DNA of 17,545 nucleotides from an uncultured bacterium (lineage in GTDB: Bacteria > Actinomycetota > Coriobacteriia > Coriobacteriales > Coriobacteriaceae), in the NCBI GenBank assembly GCA_905215945.1, contig CAJMRZ010000011.1, positions 1 to 17,545 on the forward strand. Reading direction: 5' to 3'. Numbering within the stretch: the stretch's first letter is position 1; the number at the start of each line of letters is the position of its first letter. Positions 9,791-16,031 of this stretch are shown piece after piece. The notes under the pieces are model-generated. The model had not been told where the DNA came from. It did not search any database and saw only the letters and a program-made list of their open reading frames with translations. Both the position numbers and the translations under genes were made by a program.

Positions 9791-10183
9791 ATGCGTATCC
9801 GCATCGTGTGCCCCGTGAGCTGCGCCTATGAGGGCGACGCTGCGTTTGTGTCGATTCCGTCCACGGATGGCGAGTTTGGCGTTCTGCCTGCTCACTCCAG
9901 CGAGATCTGCACGATCGACCGCGGTTACGTTCGCGTTTCCGATAAGGCCATGGGCACTGTCGACCACACGTTTGCCGTGGCCGGCGGCTATGCCCAGGTT
10001 GCGGACGATGTCGTGACCGTTCTCGCCGAGCGCGCTTGCGATTTGGCGACCGTCGATGCCGACAAGCTTAAAGCTGATATTCAAGGTTTTGAAGAGAAGC
10101 TGGGTAATTTGTCGGAGGATGATGCACGCCGCGCCTACCTCTATAATGAAATCGCATGGTGTAAGCTCAAGCTTGCCCAATAG
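9791..10183 (+). CDS. atpC: F-type ATP synthase subunit epsilon
   Basis: Epsilon joins gamma to the c-ring and in many bacteria restrains ATP hydrolysis. The 130-residue product has the N-terminal beta-sandwich signature (GEFGVLPAHS at 27-36, then a FAVAGGYAQVADDVVTVLAERA strand pair) and a C-terminal helical hairpin from about 88 that ends in KLKLAQ. Length is normal. The start is 3 nt after atpD. It is the last gene of the ATP synthase operon, followed by a strong terminator hairpin at 10220. Confidence 0.95.
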   Translation: MRIRIVCPVSCAYEGDAAFVSIPSTDGEFGVLPAHSSEICTIDRGYVRVSDKAMGTVDHTFAVAGGYAQVADDVVTVLAERACDLATVDADKLKADIQGFEEKLGNLSEDDARRAYLYNEIAWCKLKLAQ

Positions 10184-10219
10184 TCAAACGATTTAGCGTT
10201 CGACCATTTGCGAACACAT

Positions 10220-10258
10220 CATGCCCGGGATGGCCCAGCCATCCCGGGCATGCTTTTT
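10220..10258 (+). terminator. Strong intrinsic terminator after atpC, just ahead of murA
   Basis: A perfect 14-bp stem, CATGCCCGGGATGG (10220-10233) pairing with CCATCCCGGGCATG (10239-10252), closes a CCCAG loop. It is followed by C and five Ts (10254-10258). This is an intrinsic terminator by every visible criterion. The murA TTG start follows only 13 nt after the T run. Confidence 0.9.
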
Positions 10259-10271
10259 GAAAGGGTAGACC

Positions 10272-11555
10272 TTGGATATTATCCGCGTTGAGGGTGGCCA
10301 CGCCATCGGAGGCTCTGTGCCCGTTTCGGGCGCCAAGAACTCCGCGCTCAAACTCATGGCGGCAACGCTTCTGGCGCCGGGCAAGACGACGCTGCAGAAC
10401 GTGCCCGATATTTCCGATGTCCACGTGATGGGCAAGGTGCTCAAGGGTATGGGCGCCACAATCGATGTCCTTGACGAGCACACGCTCGAGATTGATACCT
10501 CTCAGGTCGATTCTTGGGAGGCCCCCTACGAGCTCGTTGCCAAGATGCGTGCTTCCACCGCCGTGATGGGACCCCTGCTGGGTCGCTTCCATCGCGCCAA
10601 GATCGCCATGCCGGGCGGCTGCAACCTGGGTGCTCGCAAGATCGATATGCACATTCTTGGTCTTGAGGCCCTGGGCGTTGAGTTCGATACCGCCCACGGC
10701 TACATCAACGCTAATGCGCCCCAAGGTCTGCGCGGTACCACCGTCACGCTCGAGTTCGCCAGCGTCGGTGCGACCGAGAACCTCATCATGGCATCCGTGC
10801 GCGCGCAGGGCACCACGGTTATCGACAATGCCGCCCGCGAGCCCGAGATCGTCGATCTCGCCAACATGCTCAACGAGATGGGCGCCAAGATTGTCGGCGC
10901 GGGTACGCCCGTCGTGACCATCGAGGGCGTGGAAGAGTTGCATCCTGTTACCCATCGCGTAGTGGGCGACCGAATCGAGGCCGGTACCTTTATCGTTGCC
11001 GGTGCGTTGATGGCCGACGATCGCGGTGTCGATGTCACGGGCTTTTGCCCCATTCACTTGGGCATGGTGCTCAAGAAGATGGAGCTCATGGGTATCGACT
11101 GCGAGCGCGTCGAGGATGGCGTCCATGTAAACCGTGCCGAGCGTATCAAGCCGGTCGACATCCAGACGCTTCCGTTCCCCGGCTTCCCGACGGACATGCA
11201 GGCGCAGATTATGGTGCTCTCCGCCCTTGCCGACGGCAGTTCCGTTATTACCGAGAACATCTTCGAGAATCGCTTTATGTTTGCCTCTGAGCTGGTGCGC
11301 ATGGGTGCCGACATTCGTATCGAGAGCCATCATGCCATGATTCATGGCGTCAAGGGCTTCTCGGGTGCACAGGTTACCTCGCCCGATCTGCGTGGCGGAG
11401 CGGCCCTCGTCGTAGCGGGCTTGATCGCCGACGGGACGACCGAGGTTTCGGCCATCCATCACATCAAGCGCGGCTACGAGCAGTTTGTCGAAAAGCTGCA
11501 GGCGCTCGGCGCGCATGTCGAGCATGCTTCCGTCCCCGATCCCGTCATCTACTAA
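10272..11555 (+). CDS. murA: UDP-N-acetylglucosamine 1-carboxyvinyltransferase
   Basis: MurA transfers enolpyruvate from PEP to UDP-GlcNAc, the first committed step of peptidoglycan synthesis, in the cytosol. The 427-residue protein has the substrate-binding SGAKNSAL (19-26) with K22 and N23, and the catalytic loop MPGGCNLGAR (113-122) with Cys117, the residue modified by fosfomycin, so this is the Cys form and not the fosfomycin-insensitive Asp form. The PGFPTDMQAQ segment and the LRGGAALVVAGL segment of the second domain are also present. The start is a TTG at 10272, supported by AAGGG at 10261-10265 and by the family's usual N-terminus (DIIRVEGG). atpC followed by murA is a recurring order in Gram-positive bacteria. 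Because a terminator lies immediately upstream, expression needs readthrough or a promoter before the hairpin. Confidence 0.97.
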   Translation: MDIIRVEGGHAIGGSVPVSGAKNSALKLMAATLLAPGKTTLQNVPDISDVHVMGKVLKGMGATIDVLDEHTLEIDTSQVDSWEAPYELVAKMRASTAVMGPLLGRFHRAKIAMPGGCNLGARKIDMHILGLEALGVEFDTAHGYINANAPQGLRGTTVTLEFASVGATENLIMASVRAQGTTVIDNAAREPEIVDLANMLNEMGAKIVGAGTPVVTIEGVEELHPVTHRVVGDRIEAGTFIVAGALMADDRGVDVTGFCPIHLGMVLKKMELMGIDCERVEDGVHVNRAERIKPVDIQTLPFPGFPTDMQAQIMVLSALADGSSVITENIFENRFMFASELVRMGADIRIESHHAMIHGVKGFSGAQVTSPDLRGGAALVVAGLIADGTTEVSAIHHIKRGYEQFVEKLQALGAHVEHASVPDPVIY

Positions 11556-11567
11556 TACAGGTTGCCT

Positions 11568-12803
11568 ATGTTTAATAAAAAGCCCCTCGCGGATACCACC
11601 GCCCGAAGACCCTCAACTGGTGCGCAGGCCAAGATCTACAGTCGCGATAACGTGGCTCGCTATTCCGAGCGCGCTCGTCAACGTCGTCGTAGCCACACGA
11701 TTCGTCACGTCGCGCTCATTGTCGTGCTTGGTGTGCTGCTGAGTGCCACTACCGCTGCCGGCCTGTGGTTTGCTACCATTATGGGCAAGCTCGGCGATTC
11801 TAATGTCATTACCGATAATCTGCGTCGGGTTCTGGTTGACACCGATGAGGCAAAGGATCCGTTCTACGTGCTGCTTCTTGGCACCGACGGCCGTCCGGGC
11901 GAGGATACGTATCGTGCCGACTCGATTATCCTGGCACGCATCGACCCCACGCAAAAGCAGGCGACGCTCATTTCCGTTCCGCGCGACACCAAGGTCGAGT
12001 ACAAGGGCGAGACCATGAAGATCAACGCCTGCCATACCGTTGGCGGCGCCGAGGCCATGGTCGAGGCGGTCAACGAGCTGTGCGGTGTTCAGATTTCCCA
12101 CTATGCCGAGGTCAGCTTCGACGGTATGCAGGCGCTGATTGATTCGGTTGGCGGTATCGACATTAACGCAACCGATGATGTTGACGACCCCGAGCACCTG
12201 GATATTAAGATTACCGCTGGCCAGCAGCATATGGACGGTGCCACCGCCCTTACCTATGCCCGCTGCCGCTACACCTATGCCGACGGCGATTACACGCGCA
12301 TGCGCCACCAGCGTCAGGTGCTTGGCGCCCTTGCCAACCAGATTCTCAATAACTTCGATGCCACGAAGATTTTTGGCCTGGTTAATTCGCTGTCCGATAT
12401 GCTCGTAACCGATATGAGCGTTCAGGATATCGTGGCTACGGTCAACGCCATGCGCGGTATGGATGTCGACGGTATCTACTCGGCCAACCTGCCCTCGTAC
12501 GCCGACGACAGCACCATGATCGACGGTGTGAGCTACGTCTTTGTCTACGAGGACGAGCTCAAGGAAATGATGGAGCGCGTCGATGCCGGCAAGGATCCCA
12601 AGGGTCCCAACACCATGGGTCTTTCCGACGGTTCCAGTTCTACGATCGGCGACCTGAACAACAACACGTCTGACGACTACGCAAACGGTACCGCAACTTC
12701 ATCGGTCAGCTCTGACGATTCCGATGACTCAAGCGATTCGAGCGATTCGGACTACTACGAAGAGCCCACCGGCGACGGCAACGGCTACGAAGCCAACTAC
12801 TAA
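11568..12803 (+). CDS. LytR-CpsA-Psr (LCP) family envelope protein
   Basis: LCP proteins transfer lipid-linked glycopolymers such as teichoic acids or capsule onto peptidoglycan outside the membrane. The 411-residue protein has a basic cytosolic N-terminus (1-46), one membrane helix (about 47-70), and an external LCP domain with LLLGTDGRPGEDTYRADSI (102-120), SVPRDT (136-141), KINACHTVGG (151-160), the SVGGIDI strand (193-199) and the Arg/Asp-rich YARCRYTYADGDYTRMRHQRQ segment (230-250) that binds the pyrophosphate lipid. From about 342 the tail is low-complexity and rich in Ser, Asp, Asn and Gly, ending in an acidic Tyr-containing stretch. The ATG at 11568 is used with CAGG at 11557-11560; the in-frame TTG at 11562 is too close to that site. 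It lies 12 nt after murA and is probably in the same operon. Confidence 0.94.
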   Translation: MFNKKPLADTTARRPSTGAQAKIYSRDNVARYSERARQRRRSHTIRHVALIVVLGVLLSATTAAGLWFATIMGKLGDSNVITDNLRRVLVDTDEAKDPFYVLLLGTDGRPGEDTYRADSIILARIDPTQKQATLISVPRDTKVEYKGETMKINACHTVGGAEAMVEAVNELCGVQISHYAEVSFDGMQALIDSVGGIDINATDDVDDPEHLDIKITAGQQHMDGATALTYARCRYTYADGDYTRMRHQRQVLGALANQILNNFDATKIFGLVNSLSDMLVTDMSVQDIVATVNAMRGMDVDGIYSANLPSYADDSTMIDGVSYVFVYEDELKEMMERVDAGKDPKGPNTMGLSDGSSSTIGDLNNNTSDDYANGTATSSVSSDDSDDSSDSSDSDYYEEPTGDGNGYEANY

Positions 12804-12831
12804 GTTACGCGGTTTTACCAAACCGCGTAAC
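12804..12831. repeat. 12-bp perfect inverted repeat abutting the LCP stop codon
   Basis: GTTACGCGGTTT (12804-12815) pairs perfectly with AAACCGCGTAAC (12820-12831) across a TACC loop, starting at the first base after TAA. No T run follows on the plus strand, so it is not a standard terminator. It could act as a 3' stabiliser or as a terminator needing another factor. Confidence 0.7.
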
Positions 12832-12879
12832 CGCTTGACGCTGCGCGGGCCGCATTTGGACAATCTGACGTTCAACTTC

Positions 12880-12914
12880 AAGGGCGCGACCAGAAGGTCA
12901 GCGCCCTTTCGTTT
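12880..12914 (+). terminator. Intrinsic terminator for the murA-LCP operon
   Basis: AAGGGCGCGACC (12880-12891) pairs with GGTC (12896-12899), then, past one bulged A (12900), with GCGCCCTT (12901-12908), around an AGAA loop. A broken T stretch (TTTCGTTT, overlapping the stem end) follows. The orientation fits the plus-strand LCP gene. The interrupted T tract lowers certainty. Confidence 0.75.
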
Positions 12915-12976
12915 CACGTCACCTTGTCTCAAATGCGACCCGCTCGCTGCCCGTCCTCAACCTGCGACGTTAGTCA

Positions 12977-13085
12977 TTGGGGACGTTCTTAAACGACTGG
13001 TCAAAGGGGACACTCTTGATGCACTTGGCACTTGGGGACGTTCCTCATGTGCCGGCAGTTTGGGACGCTCCTTGCGTCAAGAGGC
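12977..13085. repeat. Four degenerate tandem units of 27-28 bp
   Basis: GGGGAC-type cores begin at 12979, 13006, 13034 and 13061, a spacing of 27, 28 and 27 bp. The four 14-base heads are TTGGGGACGTTCTT, AAGGGGACACTCTT, TTGGGGACGTTCCT and TTTGGGACGCTCCT; heads 1 and 3 differ at one base. The tails are looser, with the middle two resembling ATG..C..GGCA. No reading frame explains the periodicity. The spacers are too short and the repeats too variable for CRISPR. The remaining bases of the convergent gap (12915-12976 and 13086-13115) show nothing I can name. Confidence 0.65.
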
Positions 13086-13115
13086 TGGCGCGCGTCAACC
13101 TGTTCTCATTGCAGC

Positions 13116-13154
13116 AAAAAATCGCCCCGTTCTCGGTTGAGGACGGGGCGATTC
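13116..13154 (-). terminator. Intrinsic terminator downstream of pepT
   Basis: AATCGCCCCGT (13120-13130) pairs with ACGGGGCGATT (13143-13153), and the stem continues inward through T-G and CTC/GAG to a GGTT loop. On the minus strand the stem is followed by a run of Ts (the plus-strand A run at 13116-13120), the right polarity for pepT, which ends at 13180. The plus-strand side also has a short TCGTCTTTT, so weak bidirectional action is possible. Confidence 0.85.
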
Positions 13155-13179
13155 GTCTTTTGGGCTTATGCGGCCAGTC

Positions 13180-14427
13180 TTATGCGAAACGGGCGACGAG
13201 CTCCTGGAGCACGTCGGTCATCTTGACGAGCGAACTGACCGGGACGAACTCGTTGACGCCGTGGTAGCAATAGCCGCCGGTGGAAAGGTTGGGGCAGGGC
13301 AGACCGCGGAACGACAGCTGGGCGCCGTCGGTGCCGCCACGAATTGGCAGCACTTGGGGCTCAACGCCGCAGGCAAGGTAGGCTTCCTTGGCAACATCAA
13401 TAAGCTCGGGATAGTCACGAACGATCTCGGCCATATTTCGATACTGCTGCTTAATCTCGACCGTCACGCGCTCCTCACCCAGACGCTGGTTGAGCATCGA
13501 GGCAGCGGCATCAATAAGGTCGAGTTTCTGCTGGAACTTGGCGGCGTCATGGTCGCGGACGATATAGCGCGCTGTGGCGTGATCGACGGTCGCAGATACA
13601 CCCTCAAGGTGATAAAAGCCCTCGTAGCCTTCCGTATACTCCGGGCGCTGTACGTAGGGGAGCAACGCGTTGAAGTCGCAGAACAGATTGCCTGCGTTGA
13701 CCATACGGCCCTTAGCGTCGCCCGGGTGGATGGACTGGCCCTCAAAGCAGACGGTCGCCTCGGCGGCGTTAAAGCATTCCCACTCCAGTTCGCCGATGGG
13801 GCCGCCGTCGACCGTGTAGGCGTACTTGCAGCCAAAGGTATCGATATCCAACAGCTCGGCTCCGTGGCCGATCTCCTCGTCAGGGCAGAAGCAAATGCCG
13901 AGTGCGGGATGGGGCAGGGAGGGATCCTGAGCGATACGCGCGACAAGCGACATGATCTCGGCGACGCCTGCCTTGTCGTCCGCGCCCAGCAGCGTGGTGC
14001 CATCGCTGCAGACCAGGTCCTCACCTGCGAGGTCGTTCAGGGCGGAAAGCTTGGCGGTACTCATGGCAACGGGCTTACCGTCAACCGTGCCGCAGACCAG
14101 GTCGCCGCCTTCGTAGTGTACGATGTGCGGCTTCACGCCGGCGCCCGGTGCAACTTCGGTGGTGTCGAGATGGGCGATCAGGCCCAGGGCGGGCTTGTCC
14201 TCAGCGCCCGCACTTGCGGGGATATGCGCGCAGACATAGGCGTGCTCGGTCACGTGGGCATCTTCCGCACCAAGCTCGCGCAGCTCCTCGGCAAGCACGT
14301 TGGCAAGGTCAAACTGGACGGTGCTCGACGGCACCTGGTCGCAGTTGGCATCCTCGGACTGCGTGTTGATCTGGACGTAGCGCAAAAAGCGCTCGAGAAC
14401 ATCGGGGCTCGTGGTGGTGTTTTCCAT
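13180..14427 (-). CDS. pepT: Peptidase T (tripeptide aminopeptidase, M20 family)
   Basis: PepT removes the N-terminal residue from tripeptides in the cytosol using two zinc ions. The 415-residue protein (408 in E. coli) has the metal-binding HLD of GLIAHLDTTEVAPG (H86, D88), LLGADDKAG with D150, CPDEEIGHGAE with the catalytic glutamate pair E184-E185, YTVDGGP with D207, the lid-domain HPGDAKGRMVNA and the C-terminal GGTDGAQLSFRGLPCPNLSTGG and YHGVNEFVP blocks with the final His. All expected ligands are present. The ATG at 14427 is chosen because it gives the family's normal N-terminus (VLERFLRYVQINTQSE) and follows a minus-strand GGAG 8 nt upstream; an ATG at 14523 would add 32 unconserved residues and run across the putative operator. 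It is single, convergent with the LCP gene and divergent from the metalloregulator. Confidence 0.95.
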   Translation of the reverse strand: MENTTTSPDVLERFLRYVQINTQSEDANCDQVPSSTVQFDLANVLAEELRELGAEDAHVTEHAYVCAHIPASAGAEDKPALGLIAHLDTTEVAPGAGVKPHIVHYEGGDLVCGTVDGKPVAMSTAKLSALNDLAGEDLVCSDGTTLLGADDKAGVAEIMSLVARIAQDPSLPHPALGICFCPDEEIGHGAELLDIDTFGCKYAYTVDGGPIGELEWECFNAAEATVCFEGQSIHPGDAKGRMVNAGNLFCDFNALLPYVQRPEYTEGYEGFYHLEGVSATVDHATARYIVRDHDAAKFQQKLDLIDAAASMLNQRLGEERVTVEIKQQYRNMAEIVRDYPELIDVAKEAYLACGVEPQVLPIRGGTDGAQLSFRGLPCPNLSTGGYCYHGVNEFVPVSSLVKMTDVLQELVARFA

Positions 14428-14475
14428 AAAGACCGCTCCAATCTTGGTCGTCGTGTGCAACAAGAACTCTAGCAC

Positions 14476-14493
14476 GGTATGCCACGGCATACC
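14476..14493. promoter_or_regulatory. Candidate operator: perfect 8-2-8 dyad between pepT and the metalloregulator
   Basis: GGTATGCC (14476-14483), AC, GGCATACC (14486-14493) is a perfect 18-bp inverted repeat. It lies 49 bp from the pepT ATG and 54 bp from the regulator ATG, in a divergent gap of 120 bp. Its size and position suit a dimeric DtxR/MntR-family repressor. It covers the -35 position of the TAGAAT promoter candidate. Binding is inferred, not shown. Confidence 0.6.
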
Positions 14494-14510
14494 ACGACGC
14501 TTGGATGGGG

Positions 14511-14516
14511 TAGAAT
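14511..14516 (+). promoter_or_regulatory. Candidate -10 box for the metalloregulator operon
   Basis: TAGAAT matches the -10 consensus at five of six bases. Transcription would start near 14523, giving a leader of about 25 nt before the chosen ATG at 14548. The hexamer 17 bp upstream (CATACC) is not a recognisable -35 and is the end of the inverted repeat, so the promoter may be weak or repressible. A minus-strand TAGAGT (14471-14466) is a weaker candidate for pepT. Confidence 0.4.
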
Positions 14517-14547
14517 CAGCCATTGAATGCAGAAGGGACGGAAGATC

Positions 14548-14970
14548 ATGGATACGACAAATAGCTCGCGCGAACTACATCTGACGGTGGCGAACGAAGA
14601 CTACTTGGAGTGCATGGTTCGCATTGAAAGCGAAGAGGGGGAAACCAACGGCGTGCGATCGGTCGACATCGCGCAGCGCCTTGGCGTCTCCAAGGCATCG
14701 GTCAATAAAGCGGTTTCGGCGCTCAAGGCATCCGAGCTTGTCGAGCAATCGCACTACGGCAAGGTAGTCCTGACCGATCGCGGCCGCGAGGTTGGCACGG
14801 CTATCTGGTACCGTCATCGCCTCATCCGCACGTTTTTGGTTCAGGAGCTCGGCGTCGAATTTGAGCGTGCCGATTCCGAGGCCTGCATGATGGAGCATGC
14901 GCTATCCGAGGACACGATGAACCGCTGGCTCGCCTATCTCGAAAAGCAAGGAATCAGCGTCGAGGAATAG
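14548..14970 (+). CDS. DtxR/MntR-family metal-dependent transcriptional regulator
   Basis: This 140-residue protein matches the short two-domain MntR form (142 residues in B. subtilis) with no SH3-like third domain. A winged helix-turn-helix covers about 36-76 (VRSVDIAQRLGVSKASVNKAVSAL, then the YGKVVLTDRG wing) and a dimerisation/metal domain follows (YRHRLIRTFL, EACMMEHALS). By eye the metal ligands are D18, E21, H90, C113, E116 and H117. D18 and E21 match MntR Asp8 and Glu11, while C113 falls where MntR has Glu99 and DtxR has Cys102. Manganese or iron sensing therefore cannot be decided. The ATG at 14548 is preferred (AAGGGA about 10 nt upstream; starts near the family's N-terminus); an in-frame ATG at 14527 would be almost leaderless from the predicted promoter. 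The next gene starts 10 nt downstream, so they form an operon, probably autoregulated through the dyad. Confidence 0.9.
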   Translation: MDTTNSSRELHLTVANEDYLECMVRIESEEGETNGVRSVDIAQRLGVSKASVNKAVSALKASELVEQSHYGKVVLTDRGREVGTAIWYRHRLIRTFLVQELGVEFERADSEACMMEHALSEDTMNRWLAYLEKQGISVEE

Positions 14971-14980
14971 CGGGATATAT

Positions 14981-15874
14981 ATGGATACTAGTTATTACAA
15001 CCGCTTTGGTGCCGAGGAACTTACGCGCCGCTTGTCGAGCGAGACCTTGTTGGCGCAGGGCCCCATGGGCAGTGTCTTGTTGAGTGAGTACGATGCCGCC
15101 GACATTCCACCGGCGTTTTGGAATCTGGCGGAGCCGCAGACCGTTTCTCGTATCCATCGCTTGTATGTCGCCGCTGGCGCGCAGGTGCTCATTACCAACA
15201 CCTTTCAGGCATCGAGCTATGCCCTCAAGCACGACCAGATTGCGCCGTCCGTGGCGGAGGTCAATCGCGGGGCCGTCGACGATGCCCGCCAGGCGCACCC
15301 TCAGCTGCTGCTGGGCTCGATGGGCCCGATCGGTATTGAGTGGTTTGCCGAGGACTCTGCCGAGTATCGTGAAATCCGAGGCATTGCGCGCGAACAGGCG
15401 CACGCCTTGCTCAATGCCGGCGTTGACGGTCTGCTGATCGAGACGGTGACGTCTATCCGTAATCTGCAGCCCATGCTTGCCGGCGCCCGAGATGCCGCCG
15501 ACGGCATGCCTGTTCTGGTGAGTTTTGTCGTTGACGATAAAGGCGACCTGCTGGGCGATGGCCTCAACATCGAGGCAGCCGTTTTGTACGCCGAAAAACA
15601 CGGCGCAAACTCGGTTGGTGTTAATTGCTGTTCGCTTTCGGCTGCGAACGCGGCGGTGCCCAGGATGGTTGCATCGGCGACTACTCCCGTCACGGTGCGT
15701 CCCAACGTAGGCGATCCGGTCCAGACTCAGGATGGCCCCGTATGGCACGAGAACCCCGAAGCTTTCGCGCGCGCATGCATCGAATGGAGACATGCCGGTG
15801 CCGCAATGGTGGGCAGTTGCTGTGGAACCACGGCAATCACTACGGCAGCGATGGCCGAGGCGCTCGATATATAA
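14981..15874 (+). CDS. Homocysteine S-methyltransferase-like protein (MetH N-terminal/BHMT type)
   Basis: The family uses a zinc-bound homocysteine thiolate as methyl acceptor to make methionine. The 297-residue single-domain protein has the barrel with LITNTFQAS (70-78), the GSMGP segment (112-116), IETVTS (153-158), and the zinc cysteines in GVNC (C216) and GSCCGTT (C280, C281), matching the C...CC pattern of BHMT and MetH. It lacks the folate, cobalamin and activation domains of MetH. The conserved N-terminal DGAMGT is QGPMGS here (26-31), losing the Asp that in BHMT helps bind homocysteine, so the substrate may differ. The methyl donor (for example S-methylmethionine) is unknown. The ATG at 14981 follows the regulator by 10 nt with CGGGA at 14971-14975. 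A good terminator at 15880 closes this two-gene unit. The role is secure only at family level. Confidence 0.85.
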   Translation: MDTSYYNRFGAEELTRRLSSETLLAQGPMGSVLLSEYDAADIPPAFWNLAEPQTVSRIHRLYVAAGAQVLITNTFQASSYALKHDQIAPSVAEVNRGAVDDARQAHPQLLLGSMGPIGIEWFAEDSAEYREIRGIAREQAHALLNAGVDGLLIETVTSIRNLQPMLAGARDAADGMPVLVSFVVDDKGDLLGDGLNIEAAVLYAEKHGANSVGVNCCSLSAANAAVPRMVASATTPVTVRPNVGDPVQTQDGPVWHENPEAFARACIEWRHAGAAMVGSCCGTTAITTAAMAEALDI

Positions 15875-15879
15875 AGGGC

Positions 15880-15907
15880 AAAACCGCTCCATACGGGGCG
15901 GTTTTTT
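15880..15907 (+). terminator. Intrinsic terminator after the methyltransferase gene
   Basis: AAAACCGCTCC (15880-15890) pairs with GGGGCGGTTTT (15895-15905) across ATAC, with one T-G pair, and the T run continues to 15907. It lies 5 nt past the stop codon and marks the end of the regulator-methyltransferase operon. Confidence 0.9.
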
Positions 15908-15964
15908 ATTGCCTGCATGTTCTCGGCAGCATTTGCCCAAATGGTGAATGCTGGTGCCGGCAGG

Positions 15965-15992
15965 TTGCCGAGTGCATGTTGCGGGTATACCC
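15965..15992 (+). promoter_or_regulatory. Possible promoter and GGGTATACCC palindrome upstream of the phosphohexomutase gene
   Basis: TTGCCG (15965-15970) and TATACC (15986-15991) are separated by 15 bp, a little short for a standard promoter. TATACC lies within a perfect 10-bp palindrome GGGTATACCC (15983-15992). A terminator stands 58 bp upstream and the gene begins 39 bp downstream, so a promoter is needed somewhere in this gap; this is the best candidate seen. Confidence 0.35.
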
Positions 15993-16031
15993 CATGCGTA
16001 CCATGATCCAAACACTGTGAGGTGTCTGCGC

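Noticed and set aside
10167..11525. 452-residue open frame on the minus strand opposite murA
   Set aside because: Shadow of murA with its codon pattern mirrored; it would also run into the terminator region.
12977..13085. Possible CRISPR array
   Set aside because: Units repeat every 27-28 bp with no room for spacers, units are degenerate, and no cas gene is present.
12724..13140. 138-residue plus-strand open frame across the LCP 3' end and the intergenic gap
   Set aside because: It crosses two terminator-like hairpins and the repeat array, starts inside the LCP gene and has no recognisable features.
13168..14472. 434-residue open frame on the plus strand opposite pepT
   Set aside because: pepT on the minus strand has every catalytic motif; the plus-strand frame has none and overlaps it entirely.
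14428..14523. N-terminal extension of pepT from an ATG at 14523
   Set aside because: It adds 32 residues not seen in the family and spans the putative operator; the ATG at 14427 has a better ribosome site and family fit.
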